Below the pieces are notes generated by a model, which saw only the letters and a program-made list of their open reading frames with translations, was not told the DNA's origin and made no database searches. Position numbers and translations under genes: made by a program. DNA of 64,000 nt from Rhizobium sp. Root1334 (GTDB lineage Bacteria > Pseudomonadota > Alphaproteobacteria > Rhizobiales > Rhizobiaceae): contig NZ_LMEY01000002.1 in assembly GCF_001426665.1 (NCBI RefSeq), forward strand, positions 124,001-188,000, given 5' to 3'. This document shows positions 16,636 to 26,402 of this stretch, one piece after another. How positions within the stretch are numbered: the stretch's first letter is position 1; each line of letters starts with the position of its first letter.

Positions 16636-18135
16636 ATGGCCTATAACGTACACACACCGCTCCAATCCACGGCGGCGAGCCTGCCGGAGCTGGAACAGCG
16701 CGTGCGCGACGATCTTGCCTGCCTGTGCTATCCGCCGGCAAACTGGGTGGTACCGACGGTGGCGGACGGCAGGGAGAAGGTGCACGATGTCGTCGTTATC
16801 GGCGGCGGCATGTGCGGTCTGGTCGCCAGCTTTGCACTGATCGGTGCTGGTATTCAGAACATCCGTATCTTCGACCGCAATCCACAAGGCCGTGAGGGGC
16901 CGTGGCTGACCTATGCCCGCATGGAAACCTTACGTTCGCCCAAGCAACTGACCGGGCCGGCCTATGGCATGGCGTCGCTGACCTTCCGCGCCTGGTTCAT
17001 TGCCCAGTTCGACAACGAGACGTGGGCAACCCTCGACAAAATCCCGCGCACGATGTGGATGGAATATCTATGCTGGTACCGCAAGGTGCTCGACCTGCCG
17101 GTCGAGAACGGCGTCGAAGTCAAGACGATCCTGCCCGAAGGGCCGTTGATGCGGTTGACGCTGGTGGGCGAGGGCGTTCGTGAAAAATCGGTGCTCGCCC
17201 GCAAGGTGGTCATGGCAACCGGCCGCGACGGAATGGGCCACCCGAACATTCCCGGTTTCGTCGAAGGACTGCCGCAGAAATATTGGGCGCACTCGTCGCA
17301 TGAGATCGATTTTGCCGCCCTGCGCGGCAAGCGAGTCGCGGTTGTCGGCGTCGGCGCGTCGGCAGTCGACAATGCCGCCGAGGCCCTGGAGGCAGGGGCG
17401 GCAGAAGTTCGCCATCTGGTCCGCCGCAAGGAAATGCCCTGCATCAACAAGCTGATGGGCATCGGCTCGTTCGGATTTACCGCTGCCTTTCCCCAGCTTG
17501 GCGACGCCAGGCGCTGGCAGATCATGAACTATTCGCTGCGCACGCAGACGCCCGCACCCCGTGGCTCGACGCTGCGCGTCAGCCGGCACCCCAATGCCTA
17601 TTTCCATTTTGACGCGGCGGTCGAAAAGACGAGAATCGACGGTGATGAGATCGTCATTCAGACATCGCAGGGCAAGCCTGTGCACGCCGACTTCCTCATC
17701 CTTGGCACCGGTTTCGGCGTCGATCCGCTGGCGCGCAAGGAACTCGACGGTTACGCCGACAAGATCCGGTTGTGGCAGGACTGCTTCACGCCGCCGGCCG
17801 GCCAAGAGAATGCCGATCTGGGCAGATTCCCCTATCTCGCCAATGACTTCACCTTCCTTGAACGCGAGCCGGGGCAGGCGCCGTGGCTTGCCAATATTCA
17901 CAGCTTCAACTCGGGCGCCACGGCAAGCCTTGGCAAGGTCAGTGGCGACATTCCCGGCATCAGCGAAGGCGCGGCATGGCTGGCACAGGAGATTGCCGCG
18001 AAACTCTATACCGAGAATTTTGACCAGTATTGGCAGCGGCTGCTCGACTACGACACACCCGAACTCCGCGGTGACGAGTGGACAGCATCGCCCTTGCCCG
18101 ACAACACGCAGACGGCCGCCCGCAAGCAGGCATAA
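16636..18135 (+). CDS. Flavin-containing monooxygenase-like FAD/NAD(P)-dependent oxidoreductase
   Basis: A 499-residue protein with an FAD-binding GGGMCGLVASFALIGAG motif near residue 56 and a second dinucleotide motif VVGVGASAVDNAAEALEAGA near residue 237. An FMO-like FVEGLPQKYWAHSSHEIDF segment lies between them, where family members have FxGxxxHxxx(Y/F). Such enzymes N- or S-hydroxylate amines or sulfides, or carry out Baeyer-Villiger oxidations, using NADPH and O2. It follows the importer by 97 bp and precedes two CMD/AhpD-like genes, so it probably attacks the imported compound first (inference). Confidence 0.85.
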   Translation: MAYNVHTPLQSTAASLPELEQRVRDDLACLCYPPANWVVPTVADGREKVHDVVVIGGGMCGLVASFALIGAGIQNIRIFDRNPQGREGPWLTYARMETLRSPKQLTGPAYGMASLTFRAWFIAQFDNETWATLDKIPRTMWMEYLCWYRKVLDLPVENGVEVKTILPEGPLMRLTLVGEGVREKSVLARKVVMATGRDGMGHPNIPGFVEGLPQKYWAHSSHEIDFAALRGKRVAVVGVGASAVDNAAEALEAGAAEVRHLVRRKEMPCINKLMGIGSFGFTAAFPQLGDARRWQIMNYSLRTQTPAPRGSTLRVSRHPNAYFHFDAAVEKTRIDGDEIVIQTSQGKPVHADFLILGTGFGVDPLARKELDGYADKIRLWQDCFTPPAGQENADLGRFPYLANDFTFLEREPGQAPWLANIHSFNSGATASLGKVSGDIPGISEGAAWLAQEIAAKLYTENFDQYWQRLLDYDTPELRGDEWTASPLPDNTQTAARKQA

Positions 18136-18147
18136 GAGGACGATAGC

Positions 18148-18648
18148 ATGGCTGAAAACGAGGATGTGATTGCCGCGATCGCCGGCATTGAACCCGGCAG
18201 CGCGTTCGCCGAAGTCGTGGCGGGGAGGGCCGACATCATGGCGCTGACCCAGCAAACCCACGACGGCGCTTTGACACCGGAAAATCCTGGCGGCCTATCG
18301 CATGCAGAGCGCGCGGCACTCGCCTGGCGCATAGCAAAGATCAACGATCACAAGGGTTTCGAAGACCATTTCGAAGCGATGCTGGAGAAGGCCGGCGTGC
18401 CGGACAATGCCGCCCGCCTCGCCGACATCTGGTTCGACGGTGGCAGCGACCTTCGAACGAAGGCGCTTATCCGGCATGTCGATCTGGTCGCACACGCGCC
18501 CAAGGAGGCGACGCGCCGTGACATCGAGTTGCTGCAGGAAGCCGGGATTGCCGACGCAGACATCGTGCGACTATCGGAACTTGTTGCGTTCGTCAGTTAT
18601 CAGATCAGGGTCGCCGCCGGTCTGCAATTGATGCGGGAGCTTGCATGA
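18148..18648 (+). CDS. CMD-domain (carboxymuconolactone decarboxylase-like) protein
   Basis: A 166-residue, mostly helical protein of the AhpD/CMD superfamily that lacks the CxxC pair found in its downstream partner. It resembles the small family named after Agrobacterium vitis Avi_7170 (TIGR04029, from memory), which pairs with an alkylhydroperoxidase-domain protein in gene clusters with an ABC importer and a monooxygenase, as here. The stop overlaps the next start by 4 bp. The role is unproven; these pairs are thought to act on reactive products of the oxygenase step. Confidence 0.75.
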   Translation: MAENEDVIAAIAGIEPGSAFAEVVAGRADIMALTQQTHDGALTPENPGGLSHAERAALAWRIAKINDHKGFEDHFEAMLEKAGVPDNAARLADIWFDGGSDLRTKALIRHVDLVAHAPKEATRRDIELLQEAGIADADIVRLSELVAFVSYQIRVAAGLQLMRELA

Positions 18649-19220
18649 GCAACATTGTCCACGACTTTACCACCGACATCCCGGTCTGGAAGCCCTATGT
18701 GGCCCCGCTTGACCTTGCCGAGGCGAGTGCCGAGCAACTTGAGGCGCTGAAGATCACGCCGTCAAATACCAAGGTTTCGGACTATGTTCTTGTGCTTGCG
18801 CATGACGTCGAAACCCTGAAACACCGATCGCCGCTGTTCAACGCGGTGATGTACAACCGCGGTGGCCTGTCGCGCGCCGAGCGTGAAATCGGAGCGGTGG
18901 GTGCGTCCATCGTCAACCGCTGCATCTACTGTGCCGCCGTTCATGCCAGCCGCTACAATCAGCTGACCAAGGATGAGGACGTCATCGCGGCGATCTTTTC
19001 CGATGGCGCCGATGCTGAGATCGATCCACGCCTGAAGGCGATCCTGACATTCGCGGTCAAGCTTTCCAAATGCCCTTCCGATGCAAACACTGCCGATATG
19101 GCAGCACTCGTGGAGGCCGGTCTGGGCAAGGACGAGATCCTCGATCTCATTCTGTCCACATCGCTATTCGGCTGGGCCAACCGGCTCATGCATACACTTG
19201 GCGAGCCGATCACAGAGTGA
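18645..19220 (+). CDS. AhpD-like alkylhydroperoxidase-domain protein
   Basis: A 191-residue protein with the CMD/AhpD active-site pattern VNRCIYCAAVHASRY (CxxC followed by His) near residue 88, which supports thiol peroxidase-like activity. It resembles the Avi_7169-type partner (TIGR04030, from memory) of the preceding CMD protein, with which it is translationally coupled. In context it may detoxify peroxides or reactive intermediates formed by the monooxygenase at 16636. Confidence 0.82.
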   Translation: MSNIVHDFTTDIPVWKPYVAPLDLAEASAEQLEALKITPSNTKVSDYVLVLAHDVETLKHRSPLFNAVMYNRGGLSRAEREIGAVGASIVNRCIYCAAVHASRYNQLTKDEDVIAAIFSDGADAEIDPRLKAILTFAVKLSKCPSDANTADMAALVEAGLGKDEILDLILSTSLFGWANRLMHTLGEPITE

Positions 19221-19261
19221 TTGGCCGCAACGCTTACGGGCTCGGAGAAGGGGGACAAAAC

Positions 19262-19876
19262 ATGCTTTCGATCAATCCGCCCGAAATCGGGCCACGCTTG
19301 CAGGCCTATCGAAAAGAACTCAATCTGACGCTCGCGGAACTTGCCGCAATGTCCGGTGTGTCGCGTTCGATGCTGTCGGAAATCGAACGGGGCAATGCCA
19401 ATCCGACCTATGGAACGCTCTGGCACCTGACGCGCGCGCTCAAGATCGATCTCAACAGTTTGATCGGCGGCGCCAGCGAGGAGCGGGGCGGCGGCTCGAT
19501 TATCGACCTGCAACCGGGGAACCTGACGCCGACCATTCGCAGCGCCGACGGCAGCTGCACGCTGCAGATCCTGTCACCAGCCAATATGGTTTCGCTGATC
19601 GAATGGTATCTCCTGAGCTTTGAACCAGAAGGGGAGCTAGCAAGTGACCCGCACGGAGCAGGTACTATCGAGCATTTGCACTGCACCAAAGGCGAGATCC
19701 TGGTCAGAAGTGCCGGCAGCACAATGACGGTGCGGGCGGGCGAGACGGCACGCTATGCCGCCGACGTGCCCCATTCGCTGAAGAGCGTTGGCCCGGTCGG
19801 GGCCGGAGCCTTCCTGGTGGTTGCATCCGGCGATGTCGTGCCGGGCGCACAACGGACGTCGATACGTCCAAAATGA
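19262..19876 (+). CDS. XRE-family transcriptional regulator with C-terminal cupin domain
   Basis: 204 residues from the ATG at 19262. An N-terminal helix-turn-helix (LNLTLAELAAMSGVSRSMLSEIERGNANPTYGTLWHLTRAL) is followed from about residue 110 by a cupin domain (GTIEHLHCTKGEILVRSAG, ETARYAADVPHSLKSVG). Regulators of this type commonly sense small amines, amino acids or their oxidation products and control neighbouring catabolic genes (PuuR is an example for putrescine). It sits inside the catabolic cluster and probably controls it. Confidence 0.88.
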   Translation: MLSINPPEIGPRLQAYRKELNLTLAELAAMSGVSRSMLSEIERGNANPTYGTLWHLTRALKIDLNSLIGGASEERGGGSIIDLQPGNLTPTIRSADGSCTLQILSPANMVSLIEWYLLSFEPEGELASDPHGAGTIEHLHCTKGEILVRSAGSTMTVRAGETARYAADVPHSLKSVGPVGAGAFLVVASGDVVPGAQRTSIRPK

Positions 19877-19925
19877 TGGCCGGGTTGTGCCGGTTCAATA
19901 GATTGACGAGAAAAGGAAATTGTAA

Positions 19926-21011
19926 ATGCGGGTAGGTATTGTTGGTGCGGGTTCGATCGCTTATGGAACCGCTGCTCTTGTTGAGCAGCAAGGGCACAAG
20001 GTGACCTTGTGGTCGCCATCCGGCGAACGCACCAAGGCGTTGGCTGCTGGCGAAGCACTCGTTGCCGATGGGGCAATCAAGGGCACGTTCCATCCGGCCG
20101 TTGCAGCGAGCGCTGCAAAACTCGTCGCTGGCGCAGACGTGCTCGTCGTTGCGCTTCCGGCCTATGGCCACAAGACCGTTCTCGACGCGATCGCACCGTA
20201 TGTTGCGTCACAGCAGACCGTTGTCTTCAGTTCTCATGCTTCGTTTGGTGCGCTGTATCTTTCACGCCTGCTCGCCGCGCGAGGCGTCGTCGCCACGATT
20301 GTTGCCTGGGGCACCACCGCTGTGACCGGAAGACAGCAGGGCCCGACATCGGTCAATGTGAATACAGTCCGCAAACAGGTTGACCTTGCAACAGTGCCTG
20401 CCGCGCGCAGTGCCGCCGGTCTCGCTGTTTGCAAGGAGCTGTTCGGCGATCGTTTCCTCGATCGCGGTAGCCTGATGGCGATCGCGCTTTCCAACCTCAA
20501 CCCACAAAACCACATGGGGATCGCGCTCGGCAACATGACCCGCATGGAGCGGGGCGAAAGCTGGAGCCAGGGCCAGAACGTCACGCCGAACGTTGGACGT
20601 CTTCTTGAGGATCTTGACCAGGAACGGATCGCCATTGCCACCAAGCTCGGTCTTGATGTGCGCAATATCTTCCAGCATTTCCATCTTTCGTTCCATGTGC
20701 CGATCAGCTCGATCTCCCGGATGAACCAGGAAATGCACGAAGCCGGCAATGGCGGTAGCGGTCCGGCCACGGCCGACAGCCGATATGTGACCGAAGATGT
20801 CCCGTTCGGACTAGTTATGACGGCGAAGATCGGCCGCCTCGCTGGTTATCCTGCGGAGCTACATGAAGCCGGTGTACGGATTTTCTCGGCCATGTATGGC
20901 CGCGACTTCACCGCCGAGAACGACCTTCTCTCCGCTCTGGAGCTGGATGCGATGTCGTTGGAGGAACTGAAGGACCTCTGCCATAACGGGTTTCCCGCTG
21001 CTGCGGCCTGA
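19926..21011 (+). CDS. NAD/NADP octopine/nopaline dehydrogenase family protein
   Basis: A 361-residue protein with an N-terminal Rossmann motif (VGIVGAGSIAYGTAALVEQQGH) and a C-terminal helical domain containing NLNPQNHMGIALGN, where opine dehydrogenases carry the catalytic His region. Family members join or split an amino acid and a keto acid with NAD(P)H. It follows the regulator by 49 bp as the last gene of the importer cluster, so an oxidative role on an imported opine-like conjugate is plausible. T-DNA-type biosynthesis is unlikely because bacterial operon spacing and an importer are present. Confidence 0.82.
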   Translation: MRVGIVGAGSIAYGTAALVEQQGHKVTLWSPSGERTKALAAGEALVADGAIKGTFHPAVAASAAKLVAGADVLVVALPAYGHKTVLDAIAPYVASQQTVVFSSHASFGALYLSRLLAARGVVATIVAWGTTAVTGRQQGPTSVNVNTVRKQVDLATVPAARSAAGLAVCKELFGDRFLDRGSLMAIALSNLNPQNHMGIALGNMTRMERGESWSQGQNVTPNVGRLLEDLDQERIAIATKLGLDVRNIFQHFHLSFHVPISSISRMNQEMHEAGNGGSGPATADSRYVTEDVPFGLVMTAKIGRLAGYPAELHEAGVRIFSAMYGRDFTAENDLLSALELDAMSLEELKDLCHNGFPAAAA

Positions 21012-21075
21012 TCGTTATCGGATCCTTTGCTCTTGCGTCAGGTGGACTGCCGAACGCTGACCAATCCGAAGGAGG

Positions 21076-21097
21076 GGAGGGCGGTATCAAGCCCTCC
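21076..21097 (+). other. Hairpin after the opine-dehydrogenase-like gene
   Basis: A 7-bp stem (GGAGGGC / GCCCTCC) with an 8-nt loop lies 65 bp past the stop codon. There is no T-run, so it is at best a weak or Rho-assisted terminator. Confidence 0.4.
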
Positions 21098-21174
21098 TCA
21101 TGGTTCTCCAACAAGGTTTTCCAAAACGCTGTTGCGCGAAAAGCGTCACCGGCTCAAGCGAGGTTGCATTTGCA

Positions 21175-22362
21175 ATGACAAGCGCATTTTTGTCCCATCT
21201 CTCCACGGAGCTTTCCGGTTTGAAGTCATTGGGGCTTTACAAGTCGGAGCGTGTGATCGTGTCCAAGCAGGCTGGCGAGATCGAGGTTGCGTCCGGTGCG
21301 AAAGTTTTGAACTTTTGCGCCAACAATTATCTCGGGCTTGCCGACAATGCCGAGCTGATTGCGGCTGGCAAGCAGGCGCTCGATCGTTACGGCTACGGCA
21401 TGGCCTCGGTGCGTTTCATCTGCGGCACCCAGGAAGAGCACAAGCAGCTTGAGGCGCGGATTTCCTCGTTCCTCGGACTGGAGGACACGATCCTTTATTC
21501 CTCCTGCTTCGATGCCAATGGCGGTCTGTTCGAGACGCTGCTTTCCGAGGAAGACGCGATCATTTCCGATGCGCTCAACCACGCTTCGATTATTGATGGC
21601 GTGCGGCTGTCGAAGGCCAAACGCTTCCGCTATGCCAACAACGATATGTCGGCGCTTGAAGAAGAGTTGAAGAAAGCCGAGGGTGCGCGTTTCAAGCTGA
21701 TCGCTACCGACGGCGTCTTCTCGATGGATGGCATCATCGCCAACCTGCAAGGGGTCTGCGATCTCGCCGACAAATATGGCGCCATGGTCATGGTCGATGA
21801 CAGCCACGCCGTCGGTTTCGTTGGCAAACATGGCCGCGGCTCGGCCGAATATTGCGGCGTCGAGGGAAGGGTGGATATCATCACCGGCACGCTCGGCAAG
21901 GCGCTTGGCGGCGCCTCCGGTGGCTATACGTCGGCAAGACGTGAAGTGGTGGAATGGCTGCGCCAGCGCTCGCGGCCCTATCTATTCTCCAACACGCTGG
22001 CGCCGGTCATTGCGGCTGCCTCGCTAAAAGTGTTCGACCTGATCGACAATGGCGACGGGCTGCGGTCGCGGCTTGAAGCCAATGCGACGCTGTTCCGCAG
22101 CGAAATGGGCAAGCTGGGCTTCACGCTCGCCGGTGAGGGTCATCCAATCATCCCGGTGATGCTCGGCGATGCGTCGCTGGCACAGGCTTTTGCTGCCAAG
22201 ATGCTGGAAAAGGGCGTCTATGTCGTCGGTTTTTCCTTCCCCGTCGTGCCGAAAGGCCAGGCCCGCATCCGCACCCAGATGTCGGCGGCGCATAGCGAGG
22301 CGGATGTGCGCCGCGCGATCGCGGTGTTCGAAGAGGTCGGCAAAGAGCTGGGCGTGATCTGA
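21175..22362 (+). CDS. kbl: 2-amino-3-ketobutyrate coenzyme A ligase (glycine C-acetyltransferase)
   Basis: A 395-residue PLP enzyme of the alpha-oxoamine synthase family, the usual length for Kbl. Diagnostic stretches are [35 protein letters not shown], the cofactor region [18 protein letters not shown] and the PLP lysine in [17 protein letters not shown]. It converts 2-amino-3-ketobutyrate and CoA to glycine and acetyl-CoA. The ATG at 21175 is chosen because similarity starts there ([17 protein letters not shown]). It is followed by tdh, the preceding step of the same pathway, separated by a repeat element. Confidence 0.95.
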   Translation: MTSAFLSHLSTELSGLKSLGLYKSERVIVSKQAGEIEVASGAKVLNFCANNYLGLADNAELIAAGKQALDRYGYGMASVRFICGTQEEHKQLEARISSFLGLEDTILYSSCFDANGGLFETLLSEEDAIISDALNHASIIDGVRLSKAKRFRYANNDMSALEEELKKAEGARFKLIATDGVFSMDGIIANLQGVCDLADKYGAMVMVDDSHAVGFVGKHGRGSAEYCGVEGRVDIITGTLGKALGGASGGYTSARREVVEWLRQRSRPYLFSNTLAPVIAAASLKVFDLIDNGDGLRSRLEANATLFRSEMGKLGFTLAGEGHPIIPVMLGDASLAQAFAAKMLEKGVYVVGFSFPVVPKGQARIRTQMSAAHSEADVRRAIAVFEEVGKELGVI

Positions 22363-22375
22363 TCATTGCAGGGCT

Positions 22376-22495
22376 GCCCCTCATCCGCCCTGGGGCACCT
22401 TCTCCCCGCAAACGGGGAGCAGGGAGAGGCGGCAGCCTCCGTCGTCCCCTCTCCCTGCTTGCGGGGAGAGGGCTAGGGTGAGGGGCGGCGCGTAG
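22376..22495. repeat. RIME-like intergenic palindromic repeat
   Basis: A roughly 120-bp imperfect inverted repeat. The outer arms are GCCCCTCATCCGCCCT and a matching AGGGCTAGGGTGAGGGG. The inner arms are based on CTTCTCCCCGCAAACGGGG and its complement GCTTGCGGGGAGAGG. The composition and arm sequences match the Rhizobium intergenic mosaic elements seen between genes in rhizobia. A related element lies at 61566-61702. It may act as an mRNA-stabilising or attenuating hairpin between kbl and tdh. Confidence 0.75.
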
Positions 22496-22522
22496 CGCTT
22501 TAATTATTTGAGGACATGAAAC

Positions 22523-23557
22523 ATGACAAACATGATGAAGGCGCTCGTCAAATCCAAAGCTGAAACCGGCCTGTGGATGGAGCATGTGCCGGTGCCGGAA
22601 CCCGGTCCCAATGACGTGCTGATCAAGGTGAAGAAATCGGCGATCTGCGGCACGGACGTGCATATCTGGAACTGGGACCAGTGGGCACAGAAGACCATTC
22701 CCGTGCCGATGGTCGTCGGTCACGAATTCGTCGGCGTGATTGCGCAGATCGGATCGGCCGTCACCAAATACCATGTCGGCGAGCGGGTATCGGGCGAGGG
22801 GCATATCGTCTGCGGCAAATGCCGCAACTGCCGCGCCGGCCGGGGGCATCTGTGCCACTACACCAAAGGTGTGGGCGTCAACCGGCCGGGATCCTTCGGC
22901 GAATATGTTTGCATTCCGGAATACAACGTCGTCGCCATTCCCGACGATGTGCCCGATGAGGTGGCGGCGATCTTCGACCCGTTCGGCAATGCCGTGCACA
23001 CCGCGCTCTCCTTCGATCTGGTGGGCGAGGATGTGCTTGTCACTGGCGCCGGTCCGATCGGCATCATGGGCGCGATGGTCGCGAAACGCTCCGGCGCACG
23101 AAAGGTCGTCATCACGGATATCAATCCCATTCGCCTCGATCTCGCACGGAAAGTCGGCATCGACTATGTCGTCGATGCGTCGAAGGAAAACCTCGCCGAT
23201 GTGATGAAGCGCATTGGCATGACCGAAGGTTTCGACGTCGGGCTGGAAATGTCCGGAGCCCCGCCGGCCTTCCGTTCGATGATCGACACGATGAACAATG
23301 GCGGCAAGATCGCCATTCTCGGCATCGCGCCGGCCGGCTTCGAGATCGACTGGAACAAGGTGATCTTCAAGATGCTCAATCTCAAGGGCATCTACGGCCG
23401 CGAAATGTTCGAGACCTGGTACAAGATGATTGCCTTCGTGCAAGGCGGCCTCGACCTGTCGCCGATCATTACCCACCGCATCGGCATCGATGATTTCCGT
23501 GAGGGCTTCGAAGCGATGCGCTCCGGCAATTCCGGAAAGGTTGTCATGGACTGGTAG
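22523..23557 (+). CDS. tdh: L-threonine 3-dehydrogenase
   Basis: A 344-residue zinc-dependent medium-chain dehydrogenase. It shows the catalytic-zinc region [16 protein letters not shown] and GHEFVGV, a structural-zinc cluster [15 protein letters not shown], and a Rossmann stretch [22 protein letters not shown]. The order and length match Tdh (341-344 residues). It oxidises threonine to 2-amino-3-ketobutyrate, which Kbl (upstream) splits to glycine and acetyl-CoA. The ATG at 22523 directly follows the repeat element, about 28 bp after it. Confidence 0.95.
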   Translation: MTNMMKALVKSKAETGLWMEHVPVPEPGPNDVLIKVKKSAICGTDVHIWNWDQWAQKTIPVPMVVGHEFVGVIAQIGSAVTKYHVGERVSGEGHIVCGKCRNCRAGRGHLCHYTKGVGVNRPGSFGEYVCIPEYNVVAIPDDVPDEVAAIFDPFGNAVHTALSFDLVGEDVLVTGAGPIGIMGAMVAKRSGARKVVITDINPIRLDLARKVGIDYVVDASKENLADVMKRIGMTEGFDVGLEMSGAPPAFRSMIDTMNNGGKIAILGIAPAGFEIDWNKVIFKMLNLKGIYGREMFETWYKMIAFVQGGLDLSPIITHRIGIDDFREGFEAMRSGNSGKVVMDW

Positions 23558-23666
23558 GGGCGGGTGAGGGCATACGGACAAGGTTAATTGGGAACAAGCC
23601 GGGCGGCGGGGAGATCGGAATGCCAACTCATTCTTGCGAGAAGTCTTCCCCGCCGAGGAGCTTTGA

Positions 23667-25004
23667 ATGATGAACATCGCGCAATCTGCAGACCCGCAGG
23701 AAAACTGGAACCGCCGGATGTTAACCTTGGCGCTTCCCATCATTCTTGCCAACCTGGCTCAACCGATCCTGTCATTGGTCGATACGATGGTGGCAGGGCA
23801 TCTGCCGGGTTCGTCCTATCTCGGCGGCGTCGCGCTCGCCGGTGTGCTGTTCAATTTCCTGTTCTGGAGTTTCAGCTTCCTGCGGATGGCGACAACCGGC
23901 CTGGTTTCGCAGGCCTGGGGTGCCAACGATAGCGCTCTCATGCGCCTGCATCTGCTCAGAGCGCTTCTCATTGCCGCCGCCGGCGGTGCAGGGATCATTA
24001 TCCTGCAAAAGCCGATCATCGAGATTGGTTTGGGGTTCCTAGGCGGCAGCGCGGCCGTCTATGAAAGCGCTTCGGCTTACGCTTTCGCCCGAATCTGGTC
24101 AGCCCCCGCCGCCCTTGGGAATTTTGTTCTGCTTGGCTATCTCCTGGGGCGCCAGCGGGTGATGGTTTCACTCGGCTTGCAGATCGCGCTGAATTTGATC
24201 AATCTCGCCGCGACACTGACGCTGGTCTTCGTTTTCGAGTGGGGGGTCGCCGGCATCGGCGCAGGTACGGCGCTGGCGGAATGGGCTGCTTTCATCGCGG
24301 GGCTTGTAATCGTCAAGCCTTTTGGCGCGCGCCCGGCGCTGGCGTTGCGGGATTTGCTGGATAGGCTTGCATTTCAACGATTAATCGCAGTCAACCGCGA
24401 CATATTCCTGCGCAGCCTGTTCTTGCTGATCTGCTTCGGCTGGTTTGCTCGCAGCGGTGCCGCAGAAGGCGATGCCATTCTGGCCGCCAACGCCGTCCTT
24501 CTCAATCTCCATGGCATCACTTCGTACGGGCTGGACGGATTTGCCCATGCCACCGAAACCCTCGTCGGTTCCGTCATTGGCGCACGGCGCAGAGACGCCC
24601 TTGCCCGCGTAATCAAGGCCGCCTTCCTGTGGTCGGGTCTGGTCGCGCTGTTATTTTCGCTTTGTTATGCGTTCGCGGGTCCGTCGATCATAGCACTTCT
24701 GACCAACCAGGAAGATGTGCGCACGTCCGCCGTCACGTTCCTTCCCTATCTGGTCGTATTGCCGGTGGTCTCGGTGACAAGCTACATGCTCGACGGCGTC
24801 TTCATCGGTGCAATGCGCACAAGGGAATTGCGCAACAGCATGTTCATCTCGACCGTCATCTTCCTTGTGACAGCCTATGTGCTGCAGCAAATCTGGGGCA
24901 ATCATGGATTGTGGGCCGCGATGATGGTCCTGATGCTTGCCCGCGCCGTGACGCTAGGGCTCGGCCTGAAGCATAGGGATTTTGTTGACGCGCAAAATTT
25001 CTAG
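23667..25004 (+). CDS. MATE-family efflux transporter
   Basis: A 445-residue inner-membrane protein with about twelve hydrophobic segments in two homologous halves, beginning MLTLALPIILANLAQPILSLVDTMVAGHL, the typical MATE opening. The second half has SYGLDGFAHATETLVGSVIGA. MATE proteins of the DinF/NorM type export drugs or metabolites using Na+ or H+ gradients. It stands alone, 109 bp after tdh, and its relation to threonine catabolism is unclear. Downstream the sequence becomes mobile-element debris. Confidence 0.9.
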   Translation: MMNIAQSADPQENWNRRMLTLALPIILANLAQPILSLVDTMVAGHLPGSSYLGGVALAGVLFNFLFWSFSFLRMATTGLVSQAWGANDSALMRLHLLRALLIAAAGGAGIIILQKPIIEIGLGFLGGSAAVYESASAYAFARIWSAPAALGNFVLLGYLLGRQRVMVSLGLQIALNLINLAATLTLVFVFEWGVAGIGAGTALAEWAAFIAGLVIVKPFGARPALALRDLLDRLAFQRLIAVNRDIFLRSLFLLICFGWFARSGAAEGDAILAANAVLLNLHGITSYGLDGFAHATETLVGSVIGARRRDALARVIKAAFLWSGLVALLFSLCYAFAGPSIIALLTNQEDVRTSAVTFLPYLVVLPVVSVTSYMLDGVFIGAMRTRELRNSMFISTVIFLVTAYVLQQIWGNHGLWAAMMVLMLARAVTLGLGLKHRDFVDAQNF

Positions 25005-25155
25005 GAGACCTGTGTACGGGACGCATCTCGCGTTGATTTTATGTGATCTTTTCGACTTCTGGGGTAAAGGGCGCGGAGATATCAGCGTCGACAACCTAAA
25101 TGCTCATCCCAGACTTTGATGGTGCAGTCTTTTCGCTGGTTTGGAGGGATTCGCT

Positions 25156-25292
25156 ATGGGACAGGTTCCGCACGGCAACGCCACGACGACAGAGGCAGTC
25201 CGTCGAGCAGTATAAAATAGTCAAGAGAGCTTGGGGCACTCTCCAAGCGCTACGGGATAAATCAGAAGACCGTGGCCAAAGGGCGTAAGCGC
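25156..25292 (+). pseudogene. Transposase N-terminal remnant (helix-turn-helix part)
   Basis: Read with corrections, the stretch after the ATG at 25156 gives MGQVPHGNATTTEAVRRAV, then SQESL, then KRYGINQKTVAK. This pattern is typical of the HTH start of IS481-like transposases. A TAA replaces an expected CAA codon near 25213 and a one-base shift follows near 25235. The sequence stops matching where the leftward integrase remnant begins. It is clearly inactive, and the family assignment is by recall. Confidence 0.55.
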
Positions 25293-26193
25293 GCTTCTCG
25301 TCTGTTATCTTGGCAGCGGCGATAGTCGGTTGAGCCCGAGATGATGACCCTGCGCACCCATTCGATGATTTCCTCCCGCTTGGAGAATGGCAAGCTGCTG
25401 AAATCGTCCGGAAGACGCCATGCTAGTCGTCGACGTTCCGCAGCACTGATGTCATCCATATCATGGCGGTAAAGAGAACGAGACTGGTGCGGCAAGCTCG
25501 CCTTGAAATAGCCTTGCACCAGTCGATAACGCCGTTCGATGCGGGGCAGGACCTCGAAGCTCGTCAGAGATCGGGGCAAGCGTTCGCCCCGAATCCATGA
25601 CAGCAGAGTTTTTTCGTCGAGGGTCTCGCACCGTCGAACGACGGCGCGGTAAAGCTGCCAGTAGTCCTCGCCGAACCGGCGCTTCTGATAAATCAGCACA
25701 TCTTAAAATCTGGCCGGATCACCGGTCACCTCTAACAATGGCTCAGGGAGAGGACTAATCGGTTTCGGTTGTGGCCGTCTGGGCGCAGACGAAGATGGAG
25801 TGGGGTCTTGTTGGAGAGGATCTGTCCCCGGCCTGGAGCGTGGAGCAGTTTCCGACTTGCGCGGAACGGCGTTGTCCGATTTCGCACGTGGTTGTATGGA
25901 TCGTATGTCCTCGGCGGAATGTGGCGCCCCGAGCCGGCGGATAATCGCGTCATGTCCCGGACGCAACTGTTTCTTCAACTCTGCCGTCAATTCCTTCAAT
26001 CCCGCATACCTTGCCAATGGCCGTCCATGCGGCCATTCAAGATCGGTGGCGGCCGTCGATGGCTGTCGAGACCTATGAGATAGGGCTGAACGTTTTCCAG
26101 CACAGGCTTTGAGGTGATTGGAGCAACGCGCGCTTCGCAGAAGTCCGAGATTTTTCGTTGAAAGTGATGAGATAAGAGATCGTGCCTTGCCAT
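25262..26193 (-). pseudogene. Rhizobial integrase/recombinase-like gene, degenerate 5' part only
   Basis: From the ATG at 26193 (MARHDLLSHHFQRKISDFCEA) the frame runs to PPILNG near 26030. It then shifts to a second frame (ARYAGLKELTAELKKQLRPGHDAIIR) and meets a TAA at 25703-25705 after EVTGDPARF. It resumes in the same frame as DVLIYQKRRFGEDYWQLYRAVVRRC down to the SGSTDYRRC region, and then ends in unrelated sequence. This matches, from memory, the N-terminal third of long site-specific-integrase-like proteins found in Rhizobiales mobile regions; the catalytic Arg/His/Tyr part is missing. A second partial copy lies at 42083-42260, and both have the same palindrome just upstream. Confidence 0.65.
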
Positions 26194-26210
26194 ACTCTTA
26201 CTCCATTTCT

Positions 26211-26228
26211 CTCGGCACCAGTGCCGAG
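26211..26228. repeat. Perfect palindrome upstream of the integrase remnant (copy 1)
   Basis: CTCGGCACCAGTGCCGAG forms a perfect 8-bp stem with a 2-nt centre. It lies 17 bp before the integrase-remnant ATG. The second remnant has the same palindrome at the same distance (42278-42293), including the following GGGCGAGCGG-like bases. Conservation in two otherwise diverged copies suggests a functional site of the original element, either an operator or a recombination site. Confidence 0.6.
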
Positions 26229-26402
26229 GGCGAGCGGGAATAGGACTGGACATTTAACAAAACGGTATTGCGGCAAGTGCGAGCATTTGCGCCCGGTGGT
26301 TAAAGAGCAATTCAGGGAGGCTAGAACTGACGAATGCAGCCCTAAAAACAATGGCATTTGTCATTCATTTGCATTGTGATACCGGTCAAAGTGGAGATCG
26401 AT

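Noticed and set aside
17068-18261. A 397-codon leftward frame opposite the flavin monooxygenase
   Set aside because: It is a mirror of a well-supported gene with coding-like wobble bias only.
19926-21011. Interpretation as a T-DNA opine synthase gene
   Set aside because: It has bacterial operon context and spacing, with a regulator and importer upstream, and no border repeats were seen.
22148-23752. A 534-codon leftward open frame opposite tdh
   Set aside because: It lies antisense to a clear tdh gene, has Asp/His-rich, non-protein-like composition and is a product of GC-rich codon bias.
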